Part shown: positions 56,618 to 64,000 of the stretch, one piece after another
Layout of the letters: each line of letters opens with the position of its first letter
Position numbering within the stretch: position 1 is the first letter of the stretch
From: Typha latifolia
Lineage: Eukaryota; Streptophyta; Magnoliopsida; Poales; Typhaceae
Length of the DNA: 64,000 nucleotides
Assembly: GCA_019914945.1 (NCBI GenBank)
Contig: CM034100.1
Location: 11,171,096 to 11,235,095 of the forward strand
Direction of reading: 5' to 3'
Translations under genes and position numbers: made by a program
Notes under the pieces: generated by a model
Databases searched by the model: none
Told to the model about the DNA's origin: nothing
The model's input: the letters and a program-made list of their open reading frames with translations, nothing else

Positions 56618-56734
56618 TGGAGTAGGGGAAGCTACATGGGAGCCTGAGGAAGAGATTCAGTCTACCTACCCTCATTTATTTATCGACTCAGGTGCGTAAT
56701 TTCGAGGGCGAAATTCCCTGTTGTTGGGGATAGT
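56618..56734 (+). pseudogene. Chromodomain end and 3' leader of element T
   Basis: Reads GVGEATWEPEEEIQSTYPHL and FIDSG, the end of a chromodomain, then a stop and GAGGGCGAAATTCCC and TTGTTGGGGATAG, a modest purine tract, up to the 3' LTR at 56735. It belongs with 50111-52780 but about 700 bp of pol between them are gone. Confidence 0.85.
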
Positions 56735-56745
56735 TGTAACACCCC

Positions 56746-56781
<36 letters not shown>

Positions 56782-57331
56782 CCTGACCGACGCACGTGCC
56801 GAGCACGTGCGTCGCCCGCCACCCCCGCCACCCCCTCCCTCTTTCCTTTCTTCTTCTCTTCCCTTCCTTGCCGTGCACGCCACCATTCCCCCATCTCCCT
56901 TATCCCTTCCTTCCCTCACCATGACCTCTCTTCTTCTTCTCTCTCCCTCCCTCGTGGTCGCCGATAGCCGCCGACTCGCCGACTCCCCCCCCTCCGGTAA
57001 ACCTCCTTCCTTTCTTCCCTTTCTCCTTCCCCTCCTCGGCCTCGTGCTGTGCCGGACCCTTGCCGCCGCCGCCTCTGCGCTGCGCCGCCGGCCTTGTGCC
57101 GTGCCGCCGCTGTCTCTGCGCTGCGCGCCGCTGCCCCCGCGCTGCGCCGCCGCCCGTGCCGTGCCGCCATACATCTCCCGCGCTGCGCCGCCGGCTCGTG
57201 CCGCGCGCCGCAGCCCATCGCCTCTCCACCTCCCCTTCGTCTCCTCCCTCGGTTGGGGAATACCGAGGGAGGGTGGGTGGGTGGGAGGGGGGGGGGTTTG
57301 TTAAACCCCCCGTGCCCTTCCCCTCCCCTTG

Positions 57332-57509
57332 GTGGGCTGCGATCATACCGCAGCCCACTGATCCCTGGGTGGGCTGCGGTCAGACGCAGCCCACCGAGCC
57401 CTTGGGTGGGCTGCGGTCAGACGCAGCCCACCAAGCCCCCTTGGTGGGCTGTGGTTGGACCCAGCCCACTTCGGCCAAACTTGTGGGCTGCAGTCCAATT
57501 GCAGCCCAC
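57332..57509 (+). repeat. Hairpin array in T 3' LTR
   Basis: Five inverted repeats as in 46396-46570. The last has arms GTGGGCTGCA and TGCAGCCCAC, a paired change relative to GTGGGCTGCG and CGCAGCCCAC. The first has a different loop (ATCATAC) but intact arms. Confidence 0.88.
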
Positions 57510-58530
57510 CTTGGCCCTTTGCCTATTAGGTTAGGTTTGAGTCTACCTATTGCCTCTAGCCTAGCCCATATGGGTCCATTTGGACCCTATAACTTTGTTT
57601 ACCATTTTCACCTAATTTGATTAGCCTGATCCTTAATTTTGGGATAATATAAGATTCCTAGGATACCCTTGACTCGTACCAAACATAAATGTGCTAATAA
57701 GATAATTAATTCTATTAGTTCGCTAATGACTTTACTTGCGTGAATTAATAGGATTGACACCGCGTGAGGAAGATTTTGGGATCCCGGACTAGCTGACGAG
57801 TTTTACCTTACCGTGGAGACCCCCCAGGCGAGTAGAGTTATACAAATCTAGAATAACATGATACAGTAGGAAATGTCAGTATTAATGCATGCAGTTGGTA
57901 CTCCCTGTTATATCTTTTGCATATGTAGCTATTTATAATCTGTTCAGTATAGTATCATGAGAAAGATAATGTGTATGATAATGCTTTACATGTGTCATGT
58001 ATGGTATACCGTTGCATAGATGTATGATTGCTGTGGATATGGACTGTAATGATCATGATGACTATAACATGCTTTATACACGCATAAACACTGCACCACT
58101 TCCACCTATCCTTAGTAGTCGAATTCTGACTAGGCAGTACCCCTACTCACTCAGCCCAGGGTTAAGGGCAGAGTGTATCATATATGTCTATACTATTAGC
58201 GGCCTACACCTGAGGTCGGGAAGCCTGTGTGGCATTCAGGTAGTTATACTGCATAGTCAGGACTAGATTATAATGATAGAAGAATATGATTGTGAGGCGG
58301 GGATATAACTCTAGCGGTACCCGACGACGCAGGTTAGGCGTCTCGTTGATGAGCCGAGGGCTCCTGATTCTCCCGCCGAGGGCGGTGATGATTTAGAGAG
58401 AGTGAGATATGGGCTGACGACCGGGGTCCTGAGTCTGATGGCCACAGACAACCGGTCACATGTAGTGTCGCCATACACGTGTAGGTGACATTACCGCTAG
58501 ATGTGTATATATCCCCCCTCGATGTATGAG

Positions 58531-58665
58531 ATGATGGATGATTATATGATGGATGATTATGTGATGGATGATTATATGATGGATGATTATATGATGGATG
58601 ATTATGTGATGGATGATTATATGATGGATGATTATGTGATGGATGATTATGTGATGGATGATTGT
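58531..58665 (+). repeat. 15-bp tandem repeat, nine copies, T 3' LTR
   Basis: Same unit and copy number as 47587-47721. Confidence 0.95.
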
Positions 58666-59394
58666 GTCTTAAGAGTATTTACCCTGTGTGGTGAATAGCT
58701 CGGTGAGCGATGATGAGTATGATTATTGCTTTGGTAGACATGAGGTGACTAAACTGATATTTTATTGCTATGCATAACATGTAAACCTATGATTGAGATG
58801 TGTACGAATAAGAGATTGTCTCAAACTTTATATCTGTGTGAACTGATCATAATATGTTTGGTAAACTAGCATGTTCCAAGATAGTGATTGGTAATCTTTA
58901 TCAACTGCATTGACTTAGTAAATTGTGGTAAGTCATTTTAAATAAGCATGTCGTTATCGTTAGCAAATTTAGGCATACATTGGATATACACCTGTGATGT
59001 CATTATTTTAGATTGTATGAATCCTACTCGCTGGGCTGTAAGCTCACCCCTCGTGGCATATTATTTCAGAGCTAGGGGACGCAGGTGCGGGTAGCGAGGA
59101 GTAGCCGCTTCCTTTCTTTTTAGTACGTACGTAGTTGTATTAAGCCCCTACGAGGGTATGATGATGACGTTGTATCTTCTTGGACTTTAACATAATATTT
59201 TGGATGTATATTTGGAAGGCTTGTTGTGGCCTGTGGAACTTGTATCCGGACTCCTTTAGTTGAGTTTTATGGTGAATTTATGTGGTTGTATGCCTTGTGA
59301 AATCCTTGTACTGACAGGTCATGTGATGTACCGTGTGGGAGGATTTACCCACGCGGTTTACACGTGTATTTGGAGGTTAGGGTGTTTCACCTAT

Positions 59395-60351
59395 GTAGCC
59401 TCATCGGATGATTTGCCAAGCCACTCAACTAGAATCTCCATCTCTAATATGATATTATGACGTCGTCGACGCCTAGCAAGCATGTGAACTGGCTCTATGA
59501 TCTTTGTCTCCTCCAATGGCTCCAGTAGAGCTGATCCAACGACCTCATGATCACCAATCTGCTCCTTCAACAATAAAACATGGAAGACAGGATGCACTCT
59601 CGACCCCTCCAGCAACTCCAAACAATATGCAACCGGATTGATATGCTCTAACACCCGAAACAAATTAACGTAGTGATGTGCTAACTTTTGGTTACGCATT
59701 GGACGCAAGGTCACCTGTCGATATGATTGTACCCTCACAAACACCCAACTATTGATGTCGAACTCCTACTCCCTAAAGTTGCGATCATAAACTTGCTTCA
59801 TGCGATTTGGAGCAAGTTTAAGATGGGCATGCAATCTCCCAATGTGGCGTCTCTATCCTTCAAAGCTAAGTCCACCTCCGTATGATCTGCCGATGCCACT
59901 GGATTATAGGCGCGTAATGTCGGAGGCGTGCGCCCATACACCACCTCGAATGGAGTCATGCCAATACTGCTGTGGTGGGTAGTGTTGTAAGACCACTCTG
60001 CCCATGGTAAGAATTCCAACCATCATCTCAGCATCTCTCCAACAAAGGACTGCAAGTACTGCTCAATGTCTCGATTGACCACCACGGTTTGGTTGTCCAT
60101 CTATGGATGGTAGGCTAAACTGAAGTTCAATCGAGTCCCCTATAATCAAAAAAACTCCATCCAAAATTCGCTCATAAATACATAATCACGATCTGAGATA
60201 ATCGTGTGTGGCATGCCATGCAACCAAGCAACATCTCTAACAAAAAATTTAGCCACTGATTTGGTTGAAAATGGATGTGACAATGCATAAAAGTGCATAC
60301 TTGCTCAGTTTGCCAACCACCACAAAAATAATAGAATAACCACATACCAGC
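59395..60351 (-). pseudogene. Integrase C-terminus and chromodomain of element D
   Basis: Minus strand, read from 60351: integrase core near GYSIIFVVV (decayed), MPHTIISD at about 60195, then WAEWSYNTTHHSSIGMTPFE (about 60000), PVAYCLELLEGSRVHPVFHV (about 59630) and the chromodomain (IIEPVHMLARRRRRHN... VEWLGKSSDEAT) up to 59395. The end of the reading lies at 45731-45782, beyond the T insertion. Frames change several times. Same family as element A (30892-31737). Confidence 0.82.
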
Positions 60352-61320
60352 TGTAACGCCCCCGCCCGGCATGGGCACGTGCACGCCCACACGGCACGAG
60401 CGGCGCACGCAACAGGTCGGGCGGGGCCCGTCACGCACAGATACTCTCCTGTGCACATACAATCATGACATCATCAAATAGTACCTGCTAACATATTCAT
60501 GCTCACATAATCTAACACCAAATAAAACATACTATCAACCAAATAAACCTGTTAATATGTGAATATTCAAGTCCACAATAATATACAGTAGACCACTAAT
60601 TAATCTGGCAAGACCCACACAGGCCACAACAAACCATCAAGATACAATTAAAAAACTAATACAAGAGTACACTATAATCTAACCTGTATTATACCAATTG
60701 TCGTCTATACAATGAAGTACAAATATAAAATAATGGTACAACTCAATATCTGATTAAACTATCTTCTATACCATCTCGCGTCTATAGCTCACCTCATCTT
60801 TCTAAAATATCTCCTCGGAATATCTCGAGTCAGTATCACGTACCATATTATCTGTGGGGGTTAGAAAAGAAATAAGGAGAGTCATGAGCAAACGGCTCGG
60901 TGATTAGACCTTACCCTGAATCAGTAGCCAAATAGAGAGTAAATCATGTACTTGGATAATATGAATCGAAAGCAGCATGATGCCATGTATGAGCATATAT
61001 ATATGTATCCTCAGTGACATATATATGAATGAGCATATTATATCATCAACCAAAAAATATATCACATGATGAAATTACTAAATAACATCACCAAATATAA
61101 CAACATATCATATATAATAATTATGATCCAATGATACTAGTCACATCAATGATGATGCATGATGCATGCCAACCACTAGGTAATCGTATATGCCAGAGCC
61201 AGATATAATCCACAAATCTCTCACTATCATAAATCCGTCTCAACTATAAATATTATCCACCATGCTAGACTACGGTACCCGGCCCCAAACTCGATACATA
61301 TCATGTCACAAGCTCAGAGC

Positions 61321-61408
61321 ATACCCTGTCATACGTTAAGTGTATCTTTGTAGATAAATCATACCCTGTCATATGCTAAGGGTATCTCTGCCATATGCTA
61401 AGAGTATG
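61321..61408 (-). repeat. Shortened hairpin array in E LTR
   Basis: Two units and part of a third (ATACCCT with AGTGTAT, ATACCCT with AGGGTAT, then ...AGAGTAT). Counterpart of 8013-8280, with units lost. Confidence 0.75.
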
Positions 61409-62703
61409 TCTAGTACCAGTCCAGACTAGATATTGTTCCAGCCATCACATCATATCACATCACATACACATGTATTTTTATGATTTCTTATACATGATAA
61501 ATCATATGCATATATCCAGTACTGTAATAGATCATGTAACTTAGGAATTTAGGTGGTAAAGAAGCCAAGAGAAAAATGATGTAATACCGACTCTAACCAT
61601 ATATCTAACACATGTATACTTTTGCTAATCTATCACATGCATACTTATGATAGAGATCATCTCGACATAAAATCATAATAATATAATCATCTCTATATAT
61701 CACCAATGTGCTCATATCTCAAATCAGCATAATTAAATGTATGATAAAATATGCTTGACTGAAATCATATCTAGATCATATAATAATGCTGGAAGTCAAA
61801 ACATGTATGTACATAAGATATAATATATCCTAATTTGAGAAAAGCGTCTAGGGGATAAGACTACTCACTGTCTGATCAGAAGAAGACACAAACCACGCAT
61901 CTCTCACGTCCGTCAGTTAACCGAGTGACACTCATCGCTAACAAGGTCCACGGGGTCTCAAATAAAGGGTTCGGGATCTGAAATATTTAAATAGTATGAC
62001 GTTAGCCGTTTATCTAATTAGAATTAATTCAATTAAAATATAAATGTTTATTAGGTTTAGAATCACTTTTCTTTATTTTTGATTACATAACTAGGGCTAT
62101 AATATAGATACGATTCGAATACTATAATTATATTATTATTATAAAATGTTATTTATAACATAAGGAGAAGAGGTCTATTTCCATTTATATGAGAGTATTT
62201 CTAAATATATAATTATAAAATAAAATAAAATAAAATAAAAGGCTAAATAACTATATGTATAGACAAGGTCTAATTATAATTAATTTTATAATTCATACAC
62301 TATCTTGATTAATTAGGGACAATGCAGTTTTTACTCGATAAAATAATAAATAAATAACTAAATAAGCTTAGTATTTTATTTGTTGCAGAATAATCATAAA
62401 ATTAATAGAAATACTTAAAATATATATGATGAGGGTATTAGAATATAAATCTAATAATTATAATTTATAAATCTATCTATTAATCTAATATATAAATAAA
62501 TAAATAAATAAATATAAGTATTACCTATATTTATACCTAATTAATCATTAATTATAAAAATTATCATTAATAAAATTATATTGAAGGATATATAATATTA
62601 TTAAAATAGTTAATGTCTAAATAATCTACTTGCACTAATTAAGAAGAAAAATACCTAAATTAATAACATAAATAAATTAATTAATTAATTAAATTTTGCC
62701 ATC

Positions 62704-62758
62704 AGTGCTGGGATCGGCCCAGCACTACTTGCTACAGTGCTGGGCCAAGCCCAGCACT
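62704..62758 (-). repeat. Double hairpin with TGGGC arms, E LTR copy
   Basis: Arms AGTGCTGGGA and GCCCAGCACT, then AGTGCTGGGC and GCCCAGCACT with loop CAA. Confidence 0.85.
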
Positions 62759-62794
62759 GTGCAGAAAGAAGGAGAAGGAGCTAAGGAAGGAGGA

Positions 62795-62826
<32 letters not shown>

Positions 62827-62988
62827 AGAAGAAGAAGAACAGGAGAAGAGGAGAAGAGGAAGAGAAGAAAGAGAGAAGGTGAGGGAGGAGGTTGCGGACC
62901 TGGGCCGGCGGGGAGGGCACCAGCCGCTGCTGGCTAGCCAACGGCCGGCCTCTCGCTAACGGCTTGGCTCCAACGAGCCTGAGCTCGG

Positions 62989-63026
<38 letters not shown>

Positions 63027-63316
63027 GAGCTTCTCACCGGCAGTGGTGGCTTTGGGAAGGTGGCGGCGGGTCGACATCGGCAACGAGGGGTGCGAAAGAG
63101 AGTGGAGAAAGAGTGGAGTGAGAGAGAGATAGATAGAGAGAGAGAGAGATTTAAAGAGAGAGAGAGAGAGGAGGCGGTGGAGGGGGGTTGCGATGGCGCT
63201 AGGGCCCGCCGCGGCCAGCTGGCCGCAGCCCGTTGGCTGCGGCAGCAGCAGCGGGCACATGGCGCCCCCACCATGCAAGCTGCATGAGCAACTTGCATGG
63301 GCACGAGGCCGACCAC

Positions 63317-63664
63317 GTGCAACTCTCAAATATCCTCCTATAAGTCCTCAAGACAGTCTCATGACCACCCTCTAGAGTTTGGTGGAAGTGCTCTAACAAT
63401 TTCTGCCGCAATCCATCATTTATAGGCACCTGAATGCATCTGTGGTCCAACAGCAAACCGCCTCGATTCTCCAACTCTAGATGGCACTCCGGATCATCCA
63501 ACACCTCTTGTAACAATCTCAAAACATCTGGGTCAGATGTACATCATACCTCAGCTCGTCAAGGAAGGAAAAGGTAGGAGAAGAATATGTTGCGAGCTCG
63601 GCGGTATCTAGTTGGCGCGATAGTGCATCCGCCGCTCTATTTTCCGTTTGCTTCTTGTATTAGA
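63317..63664 (-). pseudogene. RNase H end and integrase finger of element D
   Basis: Minus strand from 63664: end of RNase H (NRAADALSRQLDTAELATYS by eye), then LLQEVLDDPECHLELENRGG and LRQKLLEHFHQTLEGGHETV (about 63430), ending at ...RRIFESCTW beside the E LTR. Frame change near 63540. Confidence 0.82.
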
Positions 63665-64000
63665 TTTCATAATCATGCGTGGCATGCTATGTAACCGAGC
63701 AACATCTCTTAATAAAAATTTCAGCCACTGACTTGGCTGAAAATGGATGTGATAATGCCAAAAAGTGTACATACTTGCTCAATCTATCAACCACCACAAA
63801 GATAATGGAATAACCACGCGCTAGCGGAAGACCCTCTATGAAATCTATAGAAATGTCTTCCCAAACATGCTCCCGTATAGGTAAAGATTGAAGTAATCCA
63901 GCCGATTTTAGTGTGGTTGCTTTAGCGCTTTGATAGACTTTGCAAGCACGGACAAAACTCTTCACATCCCGCCTCAATCCTAGCCACGTGCAACTCTGAG
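63665..64000 (-). pseudogene. Integrase core fragment, second D-type copy
   Basis: Minus strand: RRDVKSFVRACKVYQSAKAT, WEDISIDFIEGLPLARGYSI (first catalytic Asp, about 63850), DRLSKYVHFLALSHPFSAKS, ending at RCCSVT / MPRM near 63670. In pol order this segment should lie downstream of the RNase H end, yet here it is upstream of it, so 63665 joins two copies or a rearranged one. It runs off the window. Confidence 0.8.

Larger units (their letters stand above)
45783..59389 (+). mobile_element. Element T: Tekay/Del-like retrotransposon, TSD CCTAT
   Basis: Starts TGTAACACCCC, ends GGGTGTTTCA, flanked by CCTAT (45778-45782 and 59390-59394). It inserted into the chromodomain end of element D, whose reading rejoins. 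Order: 5' LTR, primer-binding site, gag with two zinc knuckles, a possible intron, protease-RT-RNase H-integrase, [element C insertion], chromodomain end, 3' LTR. The two LTRs are very similar by eye, so the insertion is young. Assignment to Tekay/Del rests on the TGTAACA/CCC ends, long LTRs and protein style. Confidence 0.93.
56735..59389 (+). mobile_element. 3' LTR of element T (2655 bp)
   Basis: Same structure as 45783-48447, with scattered substitutions and small indels (for example differences near 57070-57200 and 58340-58370). It ends GGGTGTTTCA, followed by the TSD CCTAT. Confidence 0.93.
60352..63316 (-). mobile_element. E-family LTR in element D, end deleted
   Basis: Starts TGTAACGCCCCCG and follows the 7158-10378 LTR throughout: hairpin array, AT-rich half, double hairpin at 62704, GA tracts at 62994-63022 and 63118-63170, GC-rich part. 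It stops at GCACGAGGCCGACCAC, about 60 bases before the expected TGTTACA end. Host D then resumes about 250 bp away from where it was left, so the end and adjoining integrase were deleted together, perhaps at a shared CCAC. Confidence 0.88.

Noticed and set aside
16064..59389. Integrated pararetrovirus sequence as the source of the RT domains
   Set aside because: RT is always accompanied by gag zinc knuckles, protease-RT-RNase H-integrase order, chromodomains, LTRs and TSDs, which fit Ty3/gypsy elements.

Overview
This is nuclear DNA of a flowering plant, possibly a monocot (that guess is weak). The evidence is a split gene with GT-AG introns and a plant-type chloroplast-targeted hydrolase, set in a dense nest of Ty3/gypsy (chromovirus-type) LTR retrotransposons whose primer-binding sites match the 3' end of plant methionine tRNA (TGGTATCAGAGC). 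Only one ordinary gene is visible: an eight-exon alpha/beta-hydrolase at 37045-43952 (+). Nearly everything else is transposon, much of it placed here by terminal sequences and 5-bp target-site duplications (TSDs).

I use letters for the element families. F (1-1804, -) and G (1804-4345, +) are broken copies of one chromovirus family, related to A and D. B (4346-12311, -) is an internally deleted chromovirus carrying a 3.2-kb solo LTR of family E (7158-10378, TSD GCAAG) and, at the edge of its 3' LTR, an A-type solo LTR (4789-5646, TSD CATTC). A 5'-truncated LINE lies at about 13150-15535 (+). A second B-type element, B2, is present as integrase to 3' LTR (15785-16061 and 32612-33936, +) and is split by the full-length element A (16064-32606, +). 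A is itself split by an E element with inverted LTRs (19787-28232), which contains a C-family solo LTR (23073-23827, TSD CAGAT), and by an unrelated solo LTR (29415-30886, TSD ATCGT).

From 33937 to 36940 the DNA is gene-poor, with one decayed LTR-like stretch. The hydrolase follows, with two G-boxes just upstream and a Mutator-like non-autonomous element in intron 6. At the right, element D (-) starts with its 3' LTR at 45042-45711. It was entered by the large Tekay/Del-like element T (45783-59389, +, TSD CCTAT), whose pol was in turn entered by the very young, internally deleted element C (52781-56617, -). D resumes at 59395, is hit by another E LTR (60352-63316), and continues, rearranged, to the window end.

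The most interesting signals are in LTR structure. Two families have LTRs that have moved outward over their own primer-binding sites, and sister copies keep the inner boundary. Two unrelated LTR families carry tandem hairpin arrays with compensatory changes. Element T has a 149-nt GT-AG interval between gag and pol whose removal would fuse the two frames. One E element has its LTRs in inverted orientation inside a matching TSD. All family names, similarities and alignments were judged by eye.
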